Below are positions 54,720 through 64,000 of a stretch of DNA of 64,000 nt, piece after piece; position 1 is the first letter of the stretch; every line of letters starts with the position of its first letter. The stretch covers positions 76,537,872 through 76,601,871 of the forward strand of contig CM043953.1 in NCBI GenBank assembly GCA_014529385.2. The letters run 5' to 3'. The position numbers were made by a program, and so were the translations under genes. The notes beneath the pieces were generated by a model, which saw only the letters and a list, made by a program, of their open reading frames with translations, did no database searches and was not told where the DNA came from. The stretch comes from Adiantum capillus-veneris. Its lineage: Eukaryota; Streptophyta; Polypodiopsida; Polypodiales; Pteridaceae.

Positions 54720-55050
54720 CTGAAGTCTTGTGTATTTTTCCAACGCTAATAACTTCTCCATTGTAAATAAATTCAATGTGTGCACCAACATCCTTGTTCT
54801 TGTCCATCTTCTGCTTTAGACATTAATGCAAAGATAGAAAACTATACAAATCAACCAAAAGAAAAAACCATAATTCTACTTGTAAACATAATACAATATG
54901 ATTTTTTATCATTATCTCAATAGAGAACAATCGAGACAAGGGGAGGGAGGTATGTCACGAGAGAGAGGGGGATAGTGGAAAATTCATTGATAAAGAGTGT
55001 ATACAGTGAAGCTCCTAAGCCATACCCCTCTCTATACAATTTCAACCTTG
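54720..55050. other. 330-bp foreign segment within gypsy C
   Basis: Compared with copy B, about 150 bases of gypsy sequence (between RNase H and TIAQVD) are replaced here. On the minus strand 54,807-54,720 reads DKNKDVGAHIEFIYNGEV and VGKIHKTSG, protein-like but unidentified. The rest is AT-rich with a GA-rich patch at about 54,935-54,975. No target duplication is evident. Confidence 0.5.
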
Positions 55051-56760
55051 TGGTATCCTTGATGACCATAGCTCAAGTGGATTCGCAATTACCACTTCCT
55101 ATCACAATCGAATTAATTGAGAAATCGGCTATGTATCAATTAGTAGCTGGAAGGCTATACAAAAGAAATCGAGCTGGAATATTGATTTTTTGTATTAATT
55201 CTGAGGAGAAAACCCAATCCCTATGTCAAGCACATATTACCATAGTGGGACTTCACTTTGCGGAATACCAAACTATGCAACCGATCTTGAGACTTGGAGT
55301 ATTTTGGCCAACTTTATGAGGAGTGAAATTCACTCATTTGTAAAAAAATATCCTCAATGCTAGAAACAAGCACCCATACCTCATGTGACATTGTTTCAAA
55401 TATCACTTGTTCCTAAGTGGAGTAACTTTCTAGTTACTTACTTATCAAGACGAGCATTTCCTAAGGGTATGAGTAAACACCACCAAAGAGCAGTTGAAAC
55501 TGAAGCAAGAGACTATGCTCTTATTGGAAACCAATTATATTAAAGAGGAAAGGATCAACATCTGCGTCTTTGTGCAAATGAAGACGAATATATTCCTATT
55601 ATAGAACAAGCACATGCTATATTAGTTGGGGGGTCACTTTTCTAGTGAAACCACTGCAAGAGCAATCTTAATGGCAGGCATATGGTGGCCAACACTTTTT
55701 GCAGATGCCAAGGAATATGTTCAAAGGTGTGATGCATGCCAACAAGCAAAAAATGCCAGCCTGTGTAGATAGCATGCCTTTAAGACCAATGATGGGGGCT
55801 AGAGATTTTAAAAAATGGGGTATAGACTTTGTTGGGCCAATACAACCACCTACTTATAGAACCCAAGCTCAATATATCATTGTAGCTACAGACTATTTGA
55901 CCAAGTGGATAGAGGCTAAAGCAACCCAAAAGAATGGTGCCAGAACCACACCTGCATTCTTGTATGAGAATGTGTTCACAAGATATGGACTGCCAATAGA
56001 AATTGTCACTAATAGGGGAACTCATTTTCTTAATGAGGTAATTGAGTATTTGCTTAATGAATTTATGGTCATCCATAACAAATCGGCTCCCTATCACCCA
56101 TAAGAAAATGGACAATCTGAGGATAGAAATAAAATTCTTAGTTCAGTATTGACTAAAGTGGTTAGTTCAGGACGGACAGATTGGGAAATGAATCTCCATG
56201 CCATTCTATGGGCTTATAGAGTTTCATTCAAGACAGCTTTAAATGCTACACCCTTTAACCTTGTTTATAATATTGATGCCATACTGTCGATAGAATTTCT
56301 ATTGCCAACACTAAGGATAGCTAAGGATCTTGAGTGGACTGGACATGAATTATTAGAGAGTCTTGAAGATTTAAAAAAGTTTGATGAGCAAAGACTAACA
56401 GCTGTAGCTCACATCTGTGCACAAAAATGGAAACAAAAACACTTTTTTGATTTCCATCTAGTTACAAAAATCTTCAAAAAAGGGGACTTAGTTTTATTCT
56501 ATTCCCTTAAGTAACAGCTTCCCAAGTATAAGAAAAAGGAAAACAGACCGTTTATCATTGAAGACATATCTCCAAGTGGAGAAATTAAGTTGTTCACCCT
56601 AGATGGTGAACCAATGGCTAATTGGATTAGTGGTTGCCGTTTAAAGAAGTACAATTTGCCACTAAACAATGAATTGGTAGGAAAGATGCATGCATCAAAG
56701 CAACAAAAGATAAAATGATAGCAGGTCATTGTTGAAGCCCAAGAGGAAGCTCGGCTTCAA
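55051..56760 (+). pseudogene. Gypsy C integrase with two zinc-binding modules
   Basis: The frame to 55,319 has the first HHCC module start (QAHITIVGLHF) with GVFWPTL. The second module is in fragments (EQAHAILVGGHFSS, then RCDACQQAK) at about 55,590-55,760. The core (55,699-56,103) keeps the first Asp in GIDFVGPIQ, but the second reads VTNRGTHF, Asn instead of Asp. The Glu in NGQSE follows a stop. The C-terminal part is open at 56,149-56,514 (WAYRVSFKTALNATPFNLVY) and continues with GCRLKKYNLPL. No chromodomain is seen. Confidence 0.88.
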
Positions 56761-56879
56761 GTACTCAAAAGGAAAGCTGTTCTAAAAAATCAACAAATAC
56801 CTATTCCCATCAACATTCTGGAAGTAGATGAACGACTATGGGAAGTATAGAAAGATGCAGTGTCAACAGATGGGATGGT

Positions 56880-57300
56880 TAGATGGAATGGACCTTCTCA
56901 TCAAAGTACAACTAAAAATCATAGCACAAATGTGTTGGTTGATATAGGAGATCGAGTAAATGCAGTCAGATATTCCTCGTACAAGAAAGCAACGAATCAG
57001 TCTTTGACTTCATGAATATCGACTATTAGAGGATGCAACAAGAACCCATCACTGACACTGGGAATAATCAACTTAAATGTGATAGTCCGTGGATGTTCAT
57101 GACCAGCTCATCAATTTCTATGATTACCTGACAAACACATGAATGAAACAATGATTCTTGGAATCTCAGGATGTGGACGTATAAGGCAGTACTAGATTGG
57201 AATACCAATCATCTCAAGCTATCACCTAAAGGCGGACAACTCATTGTTCCAATTTCACCGAGCAAAGAGGAATGGAAAGGAGGTTACCAACAGAGTAAAC
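56880..57300 (+). pseudogene. Retropepsin-like domain downstream of integrase (gypsy C)
   Basis: At about 56,938 the frame reads LVDIGDRVNAVRYSSYKKAT, like the D-T/S-G-A active-site loop with its following helix. After a frame break come LTLGIINLNVIVRG, KHMNETMILGIS and, in the next frame, TYKAVLDWNTNHLKLS, which is the usual end of a retropepsin (ILG.xW then a strand). The order and spacing fit one aspartic-protease fold of about 110 residues, broken by two frameshifts. A true protease lies upstream of RT in copy B. Confidence 0.6.
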
Positions 57301-57956
57301 CACAAATCAATCAATCTTCTCCATCCTATAGCCAAGAAAATGCTACAAGTAGCATGCAAGGAGTCAGGAAAATCTAGCTACCCAAAACATCATCTACTGT
57401 ACCAAAGACGGTTCCAAGGTTCAAAACACAAAGACAAGAATCTTCGAGCAGGGAACCTAAAACAAAATAGATTTGGAAGAAAAAGGAGCACTTATCTTCT
57501 CCACAAACTGTAAAACTGATGAAGCAATGGAGGGTTAAGCCTCAAAACACTCAACCACAACATTTTGTTGAAGAAAAACCAAGATAACAATGGCGAGTTA
57601 AAGCTCGACAACCATCATTATTGATACCGACAGCTCATGAAATCAGTGAGCCAAAGCATCTTGACGGTACAATAAAGCAAAGAGCACACAAGCTACAAGA
57701 TTTGCTCTTTGGGAGACAACAAAAGAAAACCTCGACCTCAGAAACCCTTGAGTTAATTACTCAAGACCCAACTCTTGCACAACATAATGGTTTGAATTTC
57801 ATTGATCTTCAAAGCATGGTAGAGCCAACCAAGGCTATGCATAGACACGATTGTTCAACCCATACACACAGTCGTCCCGGAGTACGCCATCTAGGAGGGG
57901 TGGAAGAGAACTAAGTAATTAAGGGCAATGTTTGAAGAGGGAGGAAAAAAGTTGGA
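57301..57956 (+). mobile_element. Gypsy C 3' internal end with polypurine tract
   Basis: Basic, Lys/Gln-rich fragments (57,244-57,513; 57,621-57,914) show no domain. The segment ends with CTAGGAGGGG and GAAGAGGGAGGAAAAAAG, purine tracts before TGTTAACATG at 57,957. This end resembles 46,161-46,382. Confidence 0.6.
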
Positions 57957-58660
57957 TGTTAACATGTGATTTTTTGCAATATTACCTAATAATGTCCTTA
58001 CAAAATCATCAACATGAGAAATTGAGCTGATAACATCTCCTTGATGAGTGTAAATAGTGTATATACTATCAGAAAATCATCAAAAAATGGTCTTTGTTTG
58101 TTATTTTCATCATTTTTTTGATAGGGACATAAAAATGGAGAAATCCACCAAAAAACAATAAAGCAGTGTTTCTCAATAGATTTTCTTAATTATTGATTTT
58201 TCACTTTTCTTTTTTAGCACATTTTATTATTTTCTTTGATTTTTTTGATAAATCAAAAATTACTAATAAATAGCAAATGAGCTCAAATGGAGAAACTGAA
58301 GATACGCTGATGATCATAAGGACAAGGTGGACAGGCACAGAAAAGTTCAAATGAATCGACAGATGGAAGCGGAAAGCCTAAATAAGGCTGCCAAGGTCTA
58401 CTTTTGCAAATTCTTGTAAAATGAGCTAACGGAATCCGATTGAAGAAATTTTTGAGTCTAACCTAGACTTCATGGCCTAGTAGGATCAATAGGGGAATTT
58501 GGGGGAAAATAGTTTGGGAAGTCCAAGTATAGATATCCAATGCAACTCAAAATCACCTCATTTCTACTAGTCACTCTTGGAGGAGAGAGCTCTCAACCTT
58601 CTTCGCGCGCGATTTTGGGAGTCCACAGTCGTCCATTTACAACGCCGTCTCACACGAGAC
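57957..58660 (+). mobile_element. Non-coding region between gypsy C and F
   Basis: AT-rich; it begins TGTTAACATG after the purine tract. 58,040-58,350 recurs inverted at 36,280-36,506. No primer site, TATA box or ORF can be supported. It may be an LTR start plus the F leader. Confidence 0.5.
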
Positions 58661-61600
58661 ATGAGGGGAGCAATGCAAGCTGCTGAGAAGGCAAAGAAAA
58701 GGGTGTCCTAGAAAGAAAAGTTGCAAGAGTTTCCACCTTACCAATTAGATCCAAGTTCATTGAAGACGGCAAAGGCAACTTACTTGTCAAAAGAACAACT
58801 TGAGAAAAACAACACAACTATTTTCACTGGCAGGTTCAAGAGCAAAGAAGGACACCAAGTGGAACTGCAAATGCTACCAAAGGAGATATATGATGTAGCT
58901 ACAAAGCTAGACACCAAAGAAGCCAACAGAAGGCTAGGCCTAAGAGACTTCTACGACCACGAACCATGCAGCGTGGATTTCTAGAAGCCATATGAGTTAC
59001 TATCTACAATCAAAGAAGATGGGTCATCCCAAGGTAGAAGTAGTAATCACCAAGGAGATAGTGGCCGAGGCACTAAAGTTGCCAACTGAAGGTATGACGA
59101 TGCGGGCCAGAGATAGAAAGATAGCAAGCACTTTTACCAAAGAGATTCTGCTTTTGCATACATGCACTCAAGGAAATCCATGGGATCCTCTGCTCCTTTC
59201 CTTGTAGGTTCTTGGTTTTGGGTTCCCTTATATATCTCGGACTCCATCTTTCATGGTCCTCACATGCAGCTTGGTGAATTCTTTCATAAGTTTGCTTTTC
59301 TCTTTCAAACCTCACCTTCTTTTGTTGAGGTTCCTCTTGGTGTGCTGCTACTGCTTTCTTTTTCATTTCTTCAATTCTTGCTCGACTTTCCTCATTGTCT
59401 CAACTCTCAGTGCTATGAGCTTCATGGGAGCTTTTTGAAGATTCTTCGTTTGACTTATACACTCTCTTTGTTGAACGCGTGGTTCTTGGAGACGGTTGAG
59501 CAGACACAATCCAGGTGTTCTGATATGGGGTTGGCAAAAAATTATCGGCCATTCCAATAGCATGATATGCTATTCTTGTCAGTACTTCAGGAGCATCTAG
59601 ATATGTGATTTTTCCTTCTTTCTTTGTGCCTTTCAGTGTTGTCAGCACATACGGTGCATGATCAATTGCCTGCCTGGTTGTCGACTTTAATACTTGTGTG
59701 AAGGTGGTCGCAACCGCATGGTTTGGGGTGGTGTACCGTTGCGGTATCTTTGATAAGAAGTGGAAGTGTTGATGGTAGAGGCAAGCTGGTTCTTCCACTT
59801 TCCTTTAGATGAGATCAGAAAAGGTGGCAGCAGTAGTCTTGAAGATGAAGGAAGCTTAAGAAGCTGAAAGGAAAGCAAAGGAAGAAGCAGCCGAGCAACA
59901 AAGACAAGTAGAGGCTACAAAACAAGGTGAGTCACATCACGATCAGGGGGATGTGTCTCCAAAACCCACTTCACCCACTACAGAGCATGAAGACCATCCA
60001 ATGCTAAGCCCGAGCCCTTCACCAGCTAAACCCAAGGAGGGCGAGGAAGCCAAGGGAAAAGAGAAGCAACATGCAGAAGCAAATTTTGAACAGCCAAAAG
60101 AAATAGAACAAACTGAGGCATGACCTTCTACAACAACCCAACCAAAAATAGTCGAGGCATCCACGAAGCGTCAAGCAGTAGAATCGGCCTAGGGAACCAC
60201 AATTCCTCAAGAAGGAGAAGTAGAACCCCCGCTACCACCACAAGCAAAAACTATAGAACCACCTAAAGAACCACAAACAAAAATAGTCAAAACCTTTAGA
60301 CATCCCCAAGTAGATCCTGTTGAATGGGAAACAAATGACGAATTCATCATGCAAGTCAATCAATATGCCAAGAAGATGTAGCTAATGACAGAAAAAATGC
60401 GAACATCAGTACATCCGCAGTGCTAAGGCTAGGGAACTTGAACTCGTCATTGATGCTCTACAAGGAGAGCTGGATGATAGAATGAACATTATTTCAAATC
60501 TCCAAAGATAGATCAAAGAGCTGAAGGATGAAGCAGAACAACACCAGCTTGCCAAAGAGAAGCAGCAGAAAGAGATGGAAGAGCTAGGAGAGCTTCTACC
60601 CAATGCACGCAAAAGAAAAGATCAACACTTGATAGAAGTAACCCATGAACTTCTCACCACTACTTTGTCAGTACAAAAGATCCAAGTGCAGCTTGATATA
60701 GCTAATGCTTCCTTGCAGTACTCCAAGCAACGAATCAATGATCAAGAAGCATTTTTGAAATAGATAAGAGAAAACCCTGTTGTCGCCTCAATCAAGGGAA
60801 CGGATGAAGTCTATAAGACTTTAAAAAAGAGGAACAAGGACCTTGAGTTAGAGCTGAAGCTGGAACAATCACAAAGACGAGACCTTGCATTGATGCGGGT
60901 CAAACGAGAAGAGCAATTGCTCAAAGAGATAACCAAATTAAAGAGAGTCAATCAGCTGTTGAGAGAGGGACAACCGGAACATCAAGAAGAAGCAGGAACA
61001 TCTGAACAAACAACCATTAATATACCCTCACTCTCATTTGTTGTGATGGAAACACAGCTGTCAGAAGGGCTAGCAGGAGAGTCGGAGTCGGACTTTCACG
61101 TACCACTCACTAAAACTAAGCAAGTGCCCATGGTCCAGCTTTATAAAGCTAAGGAAGATGCACTAAAAGAGTTGATTGTCTAGGAAATAGATGCTAAATA
61201 GAAAGCATAAATGGATTGGGAGTTGAGAGTCCTCCACTCCATAAATGTAGCTCAACTCACTCCCAACCAAATCAATGCTCAATGTCATCAACAATCACTG
61301 CCATACTCCTTGATCAAAGTGGAGTTACTACAGGTAAAGGAAAGACTATACAAAGATATACAGGTAGAAGGCTCAAAGGGTCCACCCCAAGTGGAGAGAG
61401 ATCTGGTTAAACAAGAATTTGAGATATCTAATTCTGTTCACAAGAGCACTTGCAGCCCTCCAAAAATATCTCATATTCTATCCTATACCAAGGGTAAGGA
61501 CATGGCAGGCATACGAAGCACTGAAAAATAAGAGGCCTACATGGCACAATTACCCACACCTACCAGCTCCAGAGCAGGGAGCACCAACGGAAGAATACAT

Positions 61601-62092
61601 GGTGAAAACCCTAACGGGCGCCATGACTTTCTTCAAGATCCTCCCTGACCTCTCATGTGCCATGCTTTATAAGATTTACAGAATGATTCTCACCTGCATT
61701 CAATCTTTTCACGAGCCTGAGCAAGCCGAAGCACCATGTATCTTTTTTAAAAGGCAATAAAGGTCTCTGTTATGATTTAAGTGGACAGCCATCAGAAGAA
61801 GTCCTCTGCGGCTTCTACACCCAATGCATGTTTTTGCCTCTAGCAATATGTTGGCGTTTAAGGAAGCATTCTATACAGGTTTCTTCACTTGGTGAATGAA
61901 GATATTTGGGCCAGTGATAAATAACCTTACATCTAGATTTGTTGGCTATTTAGCCATTGAGCTTAAAAACAGAGTCACCATGCAGTTCTTGCAAGTTCCT
62001 GACAAAGAACAAAGAATCAGATATGAGAAAGCACTACATGTGCTTAAAAACCGCCTCGCCAGCCATCAACCCAAGGACAACTTCAGTCCATG
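58661..62092 (+). pseudogene. F: second coiled-coil element protein, rearranged
   Basis: It parallels D. 58,661-58,984 reads FTGRFKSKEGHQVELQMLPK, matching D's FIAKFRDADGDMVKTTIMPR. 59,010-59,150 has VEVVITKEIVAEALKLP. The next part lies on the minus strand (59,800-59,160). Back on the plus strand: a charged helix (59,830-59,930), a Pro-rich stretch, a coiled coil (60,400-60,980; 61,040-61,180), then a tail ending AFYTGFF and LTSRFVGYLAIELKNR at 61,880-62,092. Many stops and frame changes are present. No enzyme motif is seen. The similarity to D is diffuse but co-linear. Confidence 0.65.
59160..59800 (-). pseudogene. Inverted segment of the F gene
   Basis: On the minus strand 59,798-59,400 reads YLDAPEVLTRIAYHAIGMAD, the counterpart of MLTRIAYQAFGMIED in D. 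59,366-59,180 reads RFEREKQTYERIHQAACEDH, the counterpart of the charged helix after it. Both belong between the plus-strand parts that end at about 59,150 and restart at about 59,810, so this is an inversion within the gene. Confidence 0.8.
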
Positions 62093-62132
62093 ACGTTGTT
62101 TCAAGGGACTACACAATTGAGGAGGGGGGAAA

Positions 62133-63053
62133 TGTTAGTAGCAATCTAACTCAGATAACTCGGATAACATTTTTCGGAGCTTTTATTGTAAAAACACTTA
62201 TTATTTTGATGAATCGAGAATGTTGTAACTCCTACTTTTCAGATAAACAATATAATTGATGAGCCGGGGCTACAAGCTTCTAGATTGCATCAACCTATTT
62301 TCAGTTAGAGCTCCCAGATTATTAGTTTTGACCATGTGCAAAAACCTTGGCTAAGGTATAAAAGCCAATTTTTGTAAGTATTTTATAAGTTTTGGATAAT
62401 AGAAACATAGCGTGAGATAATGGTGCTCACTGCTCTTCTTCTAGTGCTTCCTACTTCCTTCCCATTTGTCACATTGTAGTCACGTCTGTTGCATTGCAAC
62501 CGCAGGTAAGAGCTCTACGCATTGTTGTAAGCATTTCATGGTAATCTATAGCTTTTGGCGTCACCGAGCCGCGGCCTAATTTTATCATAATTAGGAATTT
62601 AAGCTTCAAAATCATAAACTAAGTATAGATGGGGTATTGGGATATCATTGCTAAGCGTTCAGATGCATTCTGGGTGAAAAACAATTAGGTCAAAAACTCA
62701 CTGCTGTTAATACTTGTAATTTTTCACTTGAGCTAAAGTGAGATTTGAGACCATAAGCATGTGTGCTTAGGTCTTAAAAACATGTCCTAGAAGTTTCGTG
62801 ACGTTTGGATGTCGTTTGATGCTGTAACAATTATGATTTGTTTGCCGATGAGCGACTAGCTTTTGGTGATTTCTGTCATTTGAGTGTAGCTTGAGCTAGA
62901 TGCGAGTTGTGTATTGGTTTCCAAGAGATTAGAAACCTCTTGTAGACTCTATGCACTAGTCGAGTCATCTTCGTCCCATGGATTGATAATTATATTTGTG
63001 GTTCTCGCTATGTCTGCAATAAGATAGGAGTGAAGTTAGACACCCGTCCCACA
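62133..63053 (+). repeat. LTR shared by F (3') and E (5'), 921 bp
   Basis: It starts TGTTAGTAGC directly after AGGAGGGGGGAAA (polypurine tract at about 62,118-62,132) and ends CCCGTCCCACA. A TATA box GTATAAAAG lies at about 62,356. The end matches the LTR end at 545-625. Two bases later comes TGGCACC, a primer-site-like start, but the rest does not match the tRNA-Asp site of copy A. No internal gene. Confidence 0.8.
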
Positions 63054-63106
63054 CCTGGCACCAATTACTCCATCTTGCACCAAGGATAAGGAGACAATGG
63101 ACAAAG

Positions 63107-63526
63107 ATGGTAAGTACTAGGAAGTCAAGACAAAAGATAGCTGGGGCTACCTCTGGGAGGAAGCTAGATGACATCCTATCTATCATGGATGCCGACATCA
63201 AGGGGCAACGCATCTCAAACATCTACATAGATGGTGGCACACAAATATGCGTCATGATTGAGAAAATGATGCACCATCTAAGACTAGAAGTAAGTAGGTC
63301 GGCACCCTATCAAGCTAAAATGAGAAATAAAGTCAAAGTGAAGTGTGTAGGCATTGTGAATGCAGTCAAGGTGAAGGCATTCAACATGGAAGTGGAGGTA
63401 GAATTTTTTGTCATGCCACACAAAGGGGAGGGCTACCCTATCATAAGACTATGGTTCATGGCTATGGAGGCTAAGCAAGACTGGAGTATCGGAATGATCC
63501 AGATGAAGGATGCTAACACAACATGA
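63107..63526 (+). CDS. E: retropepsin-type protease ORF (139 aa)
   Basis: The ORF starts 54 bases after the LTR. NIYIDGGTQICVM occupies the place of the active-site loop; Gly replaces the Ser/Thr of D-S/T-G-A. VEVEFFVMPHKGEGYPII then leads to MAMEAKQDW, the usual retropepsin end. Length and order fit a gypsy protease without gag in front. The stop TGA overlaps the ATG of the next ORF (ATGA), which suggests translational coupling or a frameshift. Confidence 0.7.
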   Translation: MVSTRKSRQKIAGATSGRKLDDILSIMDADIKGQRISNIYIDGGTQICVMIEKMMHHLRLEVSRSAPYQAKMRNKVKVKCVGIVNAVKVKAFNMEVEVEFFVMPHKGEGYPIIRLWFMAMEAKQDWSIGMIQMKDANTT

Positions 63527-64000
63527 TCTTGGAGGCATCGGAAGATGAATTCACCAGTGACTCTTTGACCACCTCAAGAGAAGAGATGACAACAACTGAA
63601 GAGAGCGACAATAGCATCGAAGTGATGGGAGTCATCCTCAGAGATCCAAAGAGATTAACACAGTCTGAAGCAGCACCAGAGAACCAAGAAGTACCATCAA
63701 GAACGCAACCCTTGGTGGATACAAGTAAGTTACATCGGATGCTGTCTAGTGAATTAGCTAGTGAAGAGAGAGAAGAGTACATCTCTATGCTGGGTAGCTT
63801 CACCACACTTTTCATTGATGGCTATGACAAGATCACAGGAATCACAGTGGTGCAGCACCGCATAAGACTCAAAGAAGGAAGTAAGCATGTAGTGCAAGAG
63901 CTCAGAAGGCTTGGGGTAATTCAGCAAGAGGCATTGCTCAAAGAGGTAAGGGATTTGCTACAGGAAGGTTTCATTTACCCCGTCAAAGACTTCAAGTGGG
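63523..64000 (+). CDS. E: start of gypsy pol (reverse transcriptase), runs off the window
   Basis: 159 codons are open from ATG 63,523 to the window end. After an acidic, Ser/Thr/Glu-rich leader comes a typical gypsy RT entry: HRIRLKEGSKHVVQELRRLG, then QQEALLKEVRDLLQEGFIYP and VKDFKW. It differs clearly from the RT of gypsy A/B (RKIKEEIRKLKEAKFIYEIE), so E is another lineage. The catalytic boxes lie beyond the window. Confidence 0.85.
   Translation, partial: MILEASEDEFTSDSLTTSREEMTTTEESDNSIEVMGVILRDPKRLTQSEAAPENQEVPSRTQPLVDTSKLHRMLSSELASEEREEYISMLGSFTTLFIDGYDKITGITVVQHRIRLKEGSKHVVQELRRLGVIQQEALLKEVRDLLQEGFIYPVKDFKW

Noticed and set aside
59162..59560. 132-codon plus-strand ORF with hydrophobic stretches
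   Set aside because: It is the antisense of the inverted F segment, whose minus-strand frame matches D.

Overview
The window is repeat-dense nuclear DNA of a land plant. The support is the set of elements present: Ty1/copia elements primed by initiator tRNA-Met, Ty3/gypsy elements with a tRNA-Asp-type primer site, a CACTA (En/Spm) transposon whose TNP2-type gene has a GT-AG intron, an APE-type LINE, a satellite array and long GA/TA microsatellites. I see no convincing host gene, no tRNA or rRNA gene and no CRISPR array. The species cannot be named from this sequence.

Layout 1-24,572: the 3' part of a gypsy LTR (copy A, ends 625), its primer site and its long leader. Two copia elements split the leader. 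Copia-1 (1,368-18,274, minus strand) is old: its LTRs differ at about 14 of 227 positions, its polyprotein is broken, and it holds a 1.6-kb TG...CA insertion. A 10.7-kb CACTA element (7,542-18,242) sits inside its 5' LTR with a 3-bp target duplication, and that CACTA element itself contains a LINE (about 8,937-13,520, minus strand). Copia-2 (18,762-23,938, plus strand) is young: its LTRs differ at 1 of 227 positions and it has a single long reading frame damaged by one missing T in RNase H.

Layout 24,573-38,242: the decayed gag-pol of gypsy A, cut off in RNase H at about 30,416. It is followed by a 4.5-kb satellite array containing a solo LTR, then an unidentified region with minus-strand gene-like fragments, then the leader of gypsy copy B. 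That leader is a divergent tandem array of about 290-bp units, each carrying a 22-bp palindrome.

Layout 38,243-57,956: gypsy B gag-PR-RT-RNase H. It is interrupted at about 44,692 by an 8.3-kb rearranged block and resumes at about 53,055 with integrase. At 54,542 it is fused to a third partial copy, C (RNase H, integrase and a second retropepsin-like region). The block contains an inverted pair of a long coiled-coil, proline-rich reading frame (element D and its inverted partial copy).

Layout 57,957-64,000: another member of the coiled-coil family (F), with an internal inversion and a 921-bp LTR. The LTR is followed almost directly by protease and the start of reverse transcriptase of another gypsy lineage (E), which runs off the window.

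Order of events, inferred from nesting: gypsy A, then copia-1, then CACTA, then LINE, with copia-2 the most recent datable insertion. The least conventional material is the gypsy B/C architecture (duplicated HHCC module and a retropepsin-like domain after integrase), the palindrome-bearing leaders, and the D/F coiled-coil family, which I cannot assign to a known protein.
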